Of a stretch of DNA of 64,000 nt, positions 51,701 through 63,700 are shown in pieces. How positions within the stretch are numbered: the first letter of the stretch is position 1; every line of letters starts with the position of its first letter. This DNA comes from Clostridiales bacterium (GTDB lineage: Bacteria > Bacillota > Clostridia > Christensenellales > Borkfalkiaceae): assembly GCA_022508245.1 (NCBI GenBank), contig JAFLVO010000003.1, positions 62,001 through 126,000 on the forward strand, given 5' to 3'. Position numbers and translations under genes: made by a program. The notes under the pieces are model-generated. The model did not search any database. It saw only the letters and a program-made list of their open reading frames with translations, and was not told the origin of the DNA.

Positions 51701-54700
51701 AACACCCTGTTCGGATATTTCTTCGGCACTACGGAATATAACGGCGGTACGGCGGTTAAACAGGTTTACGATACAAGCGGCAACGGTGCTACGTACTATA
51801 TTCCCAATACACTGCGCAGCGTAACCGTACTCGGCGGTAACGTCAACTTCGGCGCGTTCTCAAGCTGCTCGATGCTCACGAAGGTAGTTCTGCCTTCAAC
51901 CATTACGAGCATAGGTCAGAACGTATTCTTCGACTGCGGCAACCTCACTTACCTCGATATTCCTTTCGTAGGAAACTCAAAGACGGTAAGCCAGCAGAAT
52001 AACACCGCACACTTCGGCTACATTTTCGGTACCGAGCCTTACAGCAACGGCTTCTCCGTTGAACAGATGAACGGTACGACTCCCGTAACCTATTACATAC
52101 CTTCGGGACTCGAAACGGTAATCGTCCGCGGCGGTAACATCCTCAACTATGCATTTGCAAACGTAAGCATGGTTAAGCATATCGAGCTGTCAAAAGAAGC
52201 AGGCTCGCAGTTAACCATGGGTACCTACGCGTTCTCGGGCTGCTCCTCGCTTGAAGAGTTTAACCTTCCCACGTACTTCACGACGATAGGCGTAAACGCA
52301 TTTGCAGGCTGCGAAAGCCTTGAAAAGGTCTACACCGACAATATCGACCTCTGGGCAAGAACTGCCTTCACGCAGTACAATCCTACGCCCGAAGAAGCTC
52401 AAAACGGCATGCTTGTAAGCTGCATGGCTAACCCTCTGTCCAACGGTGCGGGACTCTACGTCCTCAACGAGTACGGCGTTTACGACCACGTGACCGAGCT
52501 CGTTCTTACCGACGAAGCTCAGAAGATAGGCACTTACGCGTTCGCAAACTATATGGATCTCGTAAAGGTCGTCCTTCCCAAGTCGCTCACAAGCACGATG
52601 AACAGCAACAATACTTCAATTACCGTTCATGCGATAGCTACGTCTGCGTTCTGGGGCTGCGCTAACTTGAAGTCGATAACAATTCCTTTCATCGGTTCGA
52701 GCGAGAGAGCAACAGCAGTCTCGGCAAATACCGTATTCGGATACCTGTTCGGTACAGTCGCTTACGAAGGCGGCGTTGCAACCACGCAGAAGTGGGGTAC
52801 CGCAGCAGCTAACACGGCAACTTACTACATCCCCGAAAAACTTGAAGAAGTTATCATAACCGACGGAACTATCTGGTACGGCGCGTTCAGTAACTGCAAC
52901 AATATTAAGAAAGTCGTAATTGCAGGAGCAATTGCCGATATCGCACAGTATGCGTTCTCGGGCTGCTCGTCGCTCGTTTCGTTCGACGCAGGCACGGCGC
53001 TTACCACGATAAACGACTACGCATTTGAAAACTGCTCGTCACTTCCCGAATTATACGTTCCTTCAACACTTACGACCATTAAGGGTTATGCGTTCATAGG
53101 CTGCACCAGCCTCGTAAAAGTCAAGGCAGAGACTATATTAGACTGGTTGAAGATAGAGTTCACCAACGCTTCTTCCAACCCTCTGTCCAACGGCGCCGGA
53201 CTTTACCTCCACGTAAGAGAAGAGGAGGATTTCGAAGAAGTAAACGACCTCGTTATTCCTTCGACGACTTCCGCAATCAACGCTTACGCGTTCTACAACT
53301 GCAAGTCCTTGCAGATGGTACACGTAAACATCACGTTTAGCCAGGACGTAGGCAGCAGCTTGAAGACGATAGGAACGCAGGCGTTCTACGGATGCGAAAA
53401 CATCAACGACGTATATCTTTCCGAGTACACCCTCATGGCGTGGACCTCGATTAACTTCGCCGACTATTCGGCTAACCCTCTGTCCAACAAGGCTGCGCTC
53501 TACACGGGCAGCACGAGTTTGAGCAACGGTACTCTCCTCAGCTCGCCTATATTCAGTGACCAGCTTTCGGCAATTACACCCTATGCATTCTACGGCTGTA
53601 CGTCGCTTACGAGTGCAACCGTCGTTCAGAACATTACCGAAATCGGTAAGGGCGCGTTCGGTGCTTGCGATAACTTAGTTTCAATCACCCTTACGTTCGT
53701 AGGTCAGAAAGACACGGCTACGGCGTCGGAAGCAACCCTGTTCGGTTATATCTTCGGCGACGTTGAAAACGAAAACAGCACGGCGGTAACCCAGTACTGG
53801 TCGGCTACCGCAAGCAAGACCTACTATATACCCAACAGCCTCAAATCCGTATCACTCACCGTAGGTACCAGTACCTGCAACATCAACTACGGCGCGTTCT
53901 ACGGCTACACCTGGCTCACTTCGATTACCCTTCCCACACGTTTGACGGGTATCGGCGCAAGCGCGTTCTATAACTGCTCGGGTCTTACCAATATAAGCCT
54001 CGGTCAGCAGATCACGAACATCGGCGCAAATGCGTTCTTAGGCTGCGAAAACTTGCACGAAGTAAACGCAACCAGCCTTTCGGGTTGGTTCGGCATCACG
54101 TTCGCTAACGAGTACGCTAACCCGCTTGCAAACATAGGTACGATTACGTTCGGTAATACCGAAACTGCCGAAGTCGAAGTTCCCGAAGGTATCTCCAAGG
54201 TCAACGCATACGTATTCTACGGCGCAACCTCGATTAACAAGGTAAGCATAGGTACTTCCAGCACGGCAAACGTAACCGTCGGCGAGAAGGCGTTCTACAA
54301 CAACGTAAATCTCCAAAGCGTAACCATCGGTTCACAGGTAACGTCGATAGGTGCAAGCGCATTTGAAGGCTGCAAGGATACCGTACTCAGACAGACGGTA
54401 ACTTCCGATCTCACCGCATGGTTGAAGATTGACTTTGCAAACGAAACGTCAAATCCTTCGTACTACTCGCACAACCTGTATTACGGCGACGAGCCCATTA
54501 AGGAATTGGAGCTCAATACCGAGACAATTACCGGAAACGCCATTAAGAAGTACGCGTTTATCAACAATACCGAAATAAATCAGGTAACCGTAGGTACCAA
54601 CATTACGTCAATAGGTGATAAAGCGTTCTTCGGCTGCACCAACCTTCGTCTCGTAATCAACCAGAACTACGGCACGGCCAACGGTAAGCTCAACATCCAG

Positions 54701-57700
54701 AAGGGTGCAACCACGTACGGATATATTGCTTACTACGCACTCAGCGTCATCAACGGTAACTCGGCATCCGTAAGCCAGAGAGTAATCAACGGCTACAAGT
54801 TCATACTGGCAGACGACGTCTGGTACCTCGTAGGCTACGACGGCGGCGAAATCGAGCTTAACCTGCCCGAAACCGTTCCCGACGAGCTTGATACCGTAAC
54901 TTACAGAATTTACGAGTACGCGTTCAACAACAAAGACAATCTCGTCTCCGTCAATATCCCCAAGAACGCCGTGCACATCGGCAAGTACGCGTTCGCAGAT
55001 TGCGACGCGCTCACGAGCGTAACGATCGGCAGCGGCGTTTCCCAGATAAGCGACCACGCGTTCTACAACTGCGTAAGCCTTGAAAAAGTTAAGATTGACG
55101 ACGCTCCCGCAAGCATAGGAGAGCAGGCGTTCTCGGGCTGCGTCCGTTTGGATAACGTAACTATTCCCGACAGCGTAACCACAATCGCTACCAAGGCGTT
55201 CGAAAACTGCACGAGCATCCGCAAGCTTGTAATCGGCGACGTCGATTCCATTGCAACGGCTGCGTTCGTAGGCTGCTCTTCAATCGTTGACATCACAATC
55301 CCTTACGTCGGCAACGCAAAGACCATTGCGACCCCTGCTCAGACGACTCTGTTCGGTTACATCTTCGGCACGACTTCGTACACCGGCGGCTATGCGGTAA
55401 CGCAGAAATTCGGCTCGGCAAACAACAACACGGGCGTGTTCTACATCCCCGAAACCCTCCGCAACGTAACCGTAAACGGCGGCAACCTTCTCTACGGCGC
55501 GTTCAGCAACCTGAACCGTATAGAGAGCGTGACCCTCAAAGGCGTACAGACGATAGGCGAGAGAGCGTTCGAAGGAACGACCAACCTCGAAACTATCGCA
55601 TTTGGCGATTCCATTAGCACGATAGGTACGTACGCGTTCAATATGAGCGGTATTACGACCCTCAATATCCCCAACACGGTAACTTCGGTCGGTTCGTATG
55701 CGTTTACCGCTTGTAAGAACCTCACCCAGGCTCACATAGGCACGGGTATCACGGTACTTGAAAGCTATGTATTCTACGATTGCATTTCGCTTGAAGAAAT
55801 CACCCTTCCCAACACGCTTACAACTATCAACGAAAGCGCGTTGAGACAGACTGGTATTCTCGAAATTATTATTCCCGAAAGCGTAACTACGCTCGGCGCG
55901 AATATATTCGTCAACTGCAAGTCGCTTACCAACGTAGTAATGAGCAACAACGTAGCGACTATCCCCGCAGGCACCTTCAACGGTTGCTCGTCGATAGTCA
56001 GCATGAGACTGCCCTACGTCGGCGGTGCGTTCAACGTTACGAACAACGCCGAAATGACGCTGTTCGGTTACATCTTCGGTAAGACCACTTACGAAGGCGC
56101 AATCGGCGTTCCTCAGCGTTACAGCCAGGCTGCTAACTCGATAACGTTCTACATCCCTGCGACCTTGAAGAAGATCGAGATCGTCAAGGGTATGATGGTC
56201 ACCACCGGTAGACTTCAAAACGTTATCGGCTTCGGCGCGCTGTACAATATGTCGATGATAGAGGAAATCATCATTGACGCGAACGTTAAATATATCCAGC
56301 AGTCTGCAATGTCGCTCTGCACGTCGCTGAAAAAGATTTCCATCTACGCAGATACGCTCAAATTCGATAACACCGTATTCCAGCAGTCCACGAACATCAA
56401 GGAAGTTCATATCCTTGACCTCAACAAGTGGATAGCTTACGAAATCGGCGTTGAAACTTCCAATCCTCTCTACAACGGCGGTAAGCTTTACGTCAACGGC
56501 GTAGAAGCTGTCAACCTTGTAATTCCCAGCACGGCGAAGAAGATAGGAAGCTACGTATTCACGGGTTGCGTTTCCATAACCAACGTAACCATACCCGCAT
56601 CGGTAACCGAAATCGGCACCGGCGCGTTCAGAAACTGCATCAACCTCAAAGCAGCGTTCATTGAAGACTTGAAGCAGTGGCTGACCATCAAGTTCGGTAA
56701 CCCTCAGGCAAACCCTGTAAACGCAGGCGGTACCATCTACCTTGACGGCGAGCCTCTTGCAGATCTGACCATACCCACCAGCGTATCGGTAGTAAGTGCA
56801 TACTCGTTCTACGGCTGCACTTCGCTCAACAGCGTAATCATCCCCGCACACGTAACTTCCATCGGCGAAGAAGCGTTCAGAGGCTGCAACAAGCTCCTCA
56901 AAGTCTGGGATCTTACCACCGGTAGCGGTGCGCTCAACGTAGAAGCAGGCTCTACCGACAACGGTTGGGTAGGTTACTACGCTGCGTATATCTCCAAAGA
57001 TTTGAAAGATAACGGCGGTTACATAACCGTAGACGGCGGCTTCGTATTCCACAAGGCAGACGACAACATCTGGTACCTTATGGACTACACCGGCACCGAA
57101 ACGGATATCGTTCTTCCTCAGGAGAACCCCGACGACGACGGTTCTACGGAGAGAACCTACCGTATCGACAAGTACGCGTTTGCAGATAAGAACATTACTT
57201 CCGTCAAGATACTTGCAGACAGCGTCAGAGAAATCGGCGAGGGTGCGTTCCAGAACTGTACTTCGCTTGAAAAAGTTATCATCGAAAGCGGTGTTGAAAC
57301 GGTTAAAGAGAGCGTATTCTTCAACTGCTACAACATCAAGCGTATGTCCGTACCTTTCGTAGGTTCGTTCGTAAGCGCTACGACGGCTTCGCCTTCGTCG
57401 CTGTTCGGCTACTACTTCGGCACGGAGAGATTTGACAACGCTACGAGAACGAGACAGTACTATTCCGAACTGTTTACCGACTACTACATCCCCAACAGCC
57501 TCACGGAAGTCGAGATAACCGGCGTCAAGAGCACGGAGGGAATGATACTCTTCGGTACGTTCTTCGGCATGGAACATCTTGAAACGATAACCCTGCCTTC
57601 AAACCTTAAATCTATCGGTAACCGTGCGTTCGAAGGCTGCACCGGTCTTGCTTCGGTCAACATCGTTAACCTGGCTAACTGGTGTCACGTTGAGTTCGCA

Positions 57701-60700
57701 AACGCGGCTGCTAACCCTCTTAACAACGCACACAACCTGTACGTTGACGGCATCTATCAGACGCATATTCTTATACCCGAATCGGTAACCACTATCAACA
57801 AGTACGCGTTCTACAACGCAACCTCGTTCACGGCGGTAACCGTTTCCAAGAACGTAACGCTCATCGACAGCAACGCGTTCTACGGCTGTAAGAATCTCGG
57901 CGACGTTTACAACCTGTCCGAGCTCAACATCGTGGCGGGCGCAACGACGCACGGCTACGTAGCTGCGTATGCAAAGGCAGTTCATCTTACGCCCCGTCCC
58001 GAAGGCGGCGAGGAAATCGGCGAAGAGATGAAGCAGGGAGACTACGTCTTCCAGAACAGAAACGGTAAGTGGTACCTCATCAGATACGAAGGCGAGGCAA
58101 CCGAAATTACCCTTCCCGAAGCAAGCCCTGCAAAAGGCGACTACTTCATCTTCGGCTCCGCGTTCGAGAACAACACCGAACTCACTTCTGTCAAGATGAC
58201 CGACCACGTCAAGGGCGTAGGCGTAGGCGCGTTCCGCGGCTGCACTTCGCTTCAATACGTAACGCTCGGCACTAATGTAACCGAAGTCGAAAACTACGCG
58301 TTCTTCGGATGCCCTATAAGCCAGATTTATCTGCCTGAAAATTGTACGTACGGTCAGGACGTATTCTCCGGTCTTACCGAGAGTGCGCTCCTCATAGCAC
58401 CTTCGTACAATGTCTACAACTCGATTTATAACGCTTACTCTGCTTACAGAGTTTCCCTCACGTACGAAGCAGCAGTAAGATTCTACCTTACTGCAAGCGT
58501 AACCACGAGCAACTTCTACACCACGCAGACCAAGCTCGCAGGCCGCTCGATTCAGTACGTCAAGAGCGACAAGGGCATCTGGCAGATTTCCTCAATGGAA
58601 ATTTCGTTGCCTTCCACCATCAACAACCTCACGATTCTGAGCTGGAAGAAGGCGGACGGCGAGGCAATAACCAACCTTTCGGACGTTCCCGTAGGTTCGG
58701 CAATTGCTATCTACGCTAACGAAGTCGCTCTGCCTAAGCTCGACGACGTAACCGTACTGTACGGACAGAACTACACGGTCAACGCTAACTGGCTGTCCAC
58801 GCAGATCATGAACATAATCTATACGCCCGCAATCGACGGCTCACCCGCAGGCAATGCCCTTACGGCGGCACCTTCGCCCGCAGGCGAGTACCTTGTAACC
58901 GTCGAACCCAAGCCCGCGGCAGGATTCACGTTCGTCGGCGGCAAGCCCACGGCTACGCTCATCATCGAGAAAGCAGAAATAACCAACATATCAATCAGCC
59001 CTTACAGTGGTACCTACGACGGCAAGACTCACGGCGTTGTAACATCTACGCCTACGGCTACGGTCGTCAACGCAGGTGCTAACCCCTTGACGTGGAGCTA
59101 TTCGAGAACCGAAAGCAACTACGCTTCGACCCTCTCGTTCAAGGATGCAGGCGTTTACACAGTATATTACAGAGTACAGGCAAACAACCACAAGGACGCA
59201 TTCGGTTCGTTCCAGGTTGTAATCAGCGCTGCAACTATCGTTGTAAACACCGAATATACCAAGGGCTACACCGGAACCTACGACGGTAAGGAACATAACC
59301 CTCTTGCAACCAAGTCGGCAACCGTTCAGGGCGGCGTTGCAATCGTATGGTCGTTCAGCTTGGAGAAGGAAGGCACCTATTCGCCCGACTTCACGGTTAA
59401 GGACGTAGTATTCGATGCAGAAACACGCACGGCTAAGTCGTTCAAGGTATATTACAGAGTATCTGCCGATAATCACACCTCGGTAGACGGCGAGGTTGAC
59501 GTACTCATCAACTTTGCAACCATAACCAATATCATCATCAACGGCTATAACGGCAAGAAAGACGAATTGCCTCATGCCGGTATAGTAGGTACGCCTACCG
59601 CAACCACGGTCGACGGATGCAGTATGAAGTGGACCTACTGCGATACGCAGGACGGAACCTACACCAATAAGATCCCCGAGTTCACGGAGACGGGCGGTTA
59701 CGTTTACTACAAGATAGAGGCAGACAACCACGAAATCGCCACCGGCAGAGTAGCCGTCAACATTTCCGACTACGAAGCAATCGTAGTTCAGGACGACGGC
59801 GGCAGAACGTTCGTATACGACGGTATCGAGCATCAGGTATCCGAATTCAGACCTACGGCAAGTGCGTCCGAAGAGTATCCCGCAGAAGTGCTTAACTGGA
59901 CGTACAGCGATAAGGCTGACGGCGAATACGGCGAAAGCTACAAGATTAAGAACGCAGGCACTTACATCGTTTACTTCACGATTAAGGCTAACGAGCACTT
60001 TGACTATACGGGCAGCTTCGTAGTTACTATTCAGGAAGCTAAACTCGTCAACGTCGTATCGCCCGTAGCTTATACCGGCACGTACGATGCTAAATCACAC
60101 AGCGGTGCGCTCAACGACAACTACTCGGCTAAGTCCGTAGACAACAGCGAAGTAGTTTGGAAGTTCTCAAAGGACGGCGAGACTTACAGCACCGAGATGC
60201 CTACCTACAAGGATATCGGTACGTACAAGTTCTACTACACCGTATCCGCGGCTAACCATACGTCCGTTTCGGGCGAGCTTACCGTTCGCATTTCCGAAGC
60301 TGTAATTACGGGCGTAAACGTACAGGGTTACAGCGGCGTTTACGACGGAAAGGAACACGATTCCGTTGCAAGCAAAGTTGCAAACTCCAAGGTAGATGAC
60401 GTCGAATTCGTCTGGATGTTCTCCACGACGGGTGCAGAAGACACTTACAGCACCGAAGTTCCCAAGGTAAGGGAGATAGGCACTTACACCTATTACTTCA
60501 TCGTAATGGCAGAAAACCACGTCTCCGTAAGCGGTAAGTACGTAATAGTCGTCGGTGCGCTTCCCATCATCGATGTTGCAGCCGGCGGCGGTACCGAAAA
60601 GGTATACGACGGCAAGGCAATCAAGGTAGAGGACTACAAGCCTGAAATCAAATCCAAGGGCGATAACTTCGTATGGTCGTTCAGCCTCGAAGATAAGGGC

Positions 60701-63700
60701 GACGATACCGTATACACGTCTTCGATCTCGGTTGAAAACGCAAACGAGTACACCGTACTCTTCAAGATAGTTGCCGAAGGCTATGAGACCTACTACGGCA
60801 CTTACATCATCAACATCACCAACGCAAAGATGACCGTAACAGGCGTGGTTGCAAACAACCGCACCTACGACGGCTCGTTGCAGGCTCCCGTTAAGGAAAG
60901 CGAAGCTAATATCGAACTTCAAGGCAACAACAAGGCTGTTTGGAGTTACAGACTCAGCGAGGGCCACGAGTGGGCAACCGATCTCCGTCTGTCCGAGGCC
61001 GGTACTTACAGCGTATTCTGGCGCGTAACGGCTCCCAACCACGATGCAGTTTCGGGTCAGCTCGTCGTTAAGATCGATAAAGCAGACATAACCGAAGTCA
61101 GCATCAACGGCTTCTCGGGCAACTACGACGGCAACGCTCACGGCATCGCTGGCACGCCTTCCGCAAAGGTTTACGGCGACAACGCGATAGTCTGGTCGTA
61201 CTACTCCGCAGAAACGGATAGCTACACGACTACTCAGCCCACGTTCGTAAATGCCAACACTTACGAAATCAAATACAGAATTACCGCCGACAACCACAAC
61301 GATTACGAAGGTTCGTTCACAATCAAGATCAACCTCGCAACCATTACCGGCGTATCCGTAAAGGGTATCAACATCCAGTACGATACGCTTGCACACAACG
61401 TTGTTGACGGAACTCCCGAAGCCCGCACGGTAGACGGCAAGGCAGCAACCTGGAAATACAAGGAGTACAACGACGCAGAGTACAGCACCAGCATTTCCAA
61501 GATTAACGCAGGCGAGTACGTAATCTACTACGTAATCGAAGCTGCAAACCACAAGTCCATCGAAGGTTCGTTCAAAGCGTACATCTCCAAGCGTACGATA
61601 ACCGTAACCATCTTCGATATCGAAGACGCAGTCTACGGCGAGTGGACGGTTGAAGGCGCAGCAGAAAAGCTTGCAGGACTTACCCGTAAACCCACCATCA
61701 CGGGCGGATACGAGAATTCGAATATTCCCGTAACCCTCATGCTCGTGGCAAGCGAACTTCCCGAAAGCGGATATATTCCTTCGGGCACCTACACGATCAG
61801 CGGCGACGCAGGCGATTCGACTAACTACGATATTTCGTACATTACCGGTACGCTGACCATCTCCGATGCAGAGATGACCATTGGCGAGGGCAAGAACCTC
61901 AACCTTACCTACAACGGCGAGGCTCAGAGCATCGAAGACGGCAAGCCTACGGTATCGGGCAGAGGCGACTTCTCACCCGTAATCACTTACTCGCTCAAAG
62001 AGGACGGCGTTTACCTTGCTAACCTCACGGTAACCAACGCAGGTACCTATACCGTTTACTTCAAGATAACGGCTGAAAACCATGTTGACAGCAAGATAGG
62101 TCGCTTTACCGTAACAGTTGCAAAGCGTGAAATAACCGTAACTGTTGACGAAACTTCGTTCACGTACGGCGAACTCAGTCTTGACGTACTCGAAGCAAAA
62201 CTAAAAGGTATTGCAAAAGTAACCGCAACGGGCGCAACTATCGCAGCCGATGCAAAGGCTTACGCGCTTTCGCTTGAAGACTCTTCCGAAGAGAAATTGA
62301 GCATTGAATTGTGCTTGAGTACGGCTAAGAAGATCAAAGTAGGCAACTACACCGTAATCTACACCGAGCTTGACAAGGATAACTATACCATTACCTGGAG
62401 CTTAAAGACTGTCAAAGTAACGCCTAAGCAGGTTACCGTTGCAGACTTCGCACAGAACGTCGAAACGGGCAACAAGGTTTACGACGGAACAGACAAAGCT
62501 ATCGTTGATTACAGCAAAGTAACGGTTGAAGGTCTTGTTGAAGGCGATAAGGTCGTATTCTCGGTAGAAGGTAAATTCGCTCAGGCAACCGCAGGCGAGA
62601 ATATTACCGTAACCATAACCGGTTCGTTCAGTGGCGACGACGCGGGCAACTACTCGTTCCCTCAGCTTTCGACCACGAGATCGCACAACATACTCGGTAC
62701 GGCAACCAAGCCTACTTATAAGACCAACCCCGTTAAGTACAGCCCCGTAACCAAGATCAGCGACGTAATCAAAGACTTCAATCCTGCTATCATGACCGTT
62801 AAAGTCAGCGACGGCAAGAGCGATATTACCAAGACGTTGACCCCTTACGGCGATGAAGGCGACTACTTCATCCCCGGAGTAGGTAAGTACACCTTAACGT
62901 TCACCCTCAAAGACGGTCTCAACCTCACCTGGACGGGAGAAGAAACCGCAGAACCCGTAGTACTTGAAGACTTCACTGTCGAAGGCAGCAAGGTTGCACG
63001 TCCTACGGCTAACAATACAACGTTCGTCTACGACGGCACCAGCCAGAGCTACGTTCCCGAAGGATTTGACGCTACATTGATGAACATTCAGATCAACGGC
63101 GAATTCGGCAACTCGGCAATTAACGCAGGCGAATATACGATTACCGTATCCCTCAAAGATAAGGATAACATCTCATGGCTCACCACAGGTGACGACGAAG
63201 TTGAATTTACTTTCGTTATCAAGGCACGTGAGATAACAGTAACTATCGGCGACGCATCCGAAAACTACGGCACTTGGACTTCAAGCAACGTAAACAGCCA
63301 GCTCGCGGCACTCGGACTTACTACCGTTTCTACTGACATTGAAGACGGAATAGCAATTGTTTCGGGCGACAGAGAGAGTGACGTTTACACCATTACCGTA
63401 GACTTCGCTGAGAGAACGACAGCCGACGGTAAGCTCAATGCAGGTACGTACGCAATTCACGGCGTAGTAAATACCTCCGCAAAGGGCAAGAACTATAAGA
63501 TCACTTTCGTAGGCGAGTGGAACGGCGCTGACGACTACAAGTTGAAAGCAGGTACGCTTACGATAGATAAGGCAGTTGCTTCCGTATCGGGCGTAGTAGC
63601 CGAAGCTAAGACGTACGACGGTAAAGACAGCGCAGTCGTAACCGGCGGAACGCTCGGCGGCATTCTCGGCTCCGACGACGTTGACTTCGAGCTTGAAGGT

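Noticed and set aside
41466-59289. Short + strand ORFs inside the giant gene (41466, 43917, 46101, 46651, 57180, 58069, 59092)
   Set aside because: They lie in the other two + frames; the real frame (start phase of 39776) is open throughout. They are out-of-frame translations.
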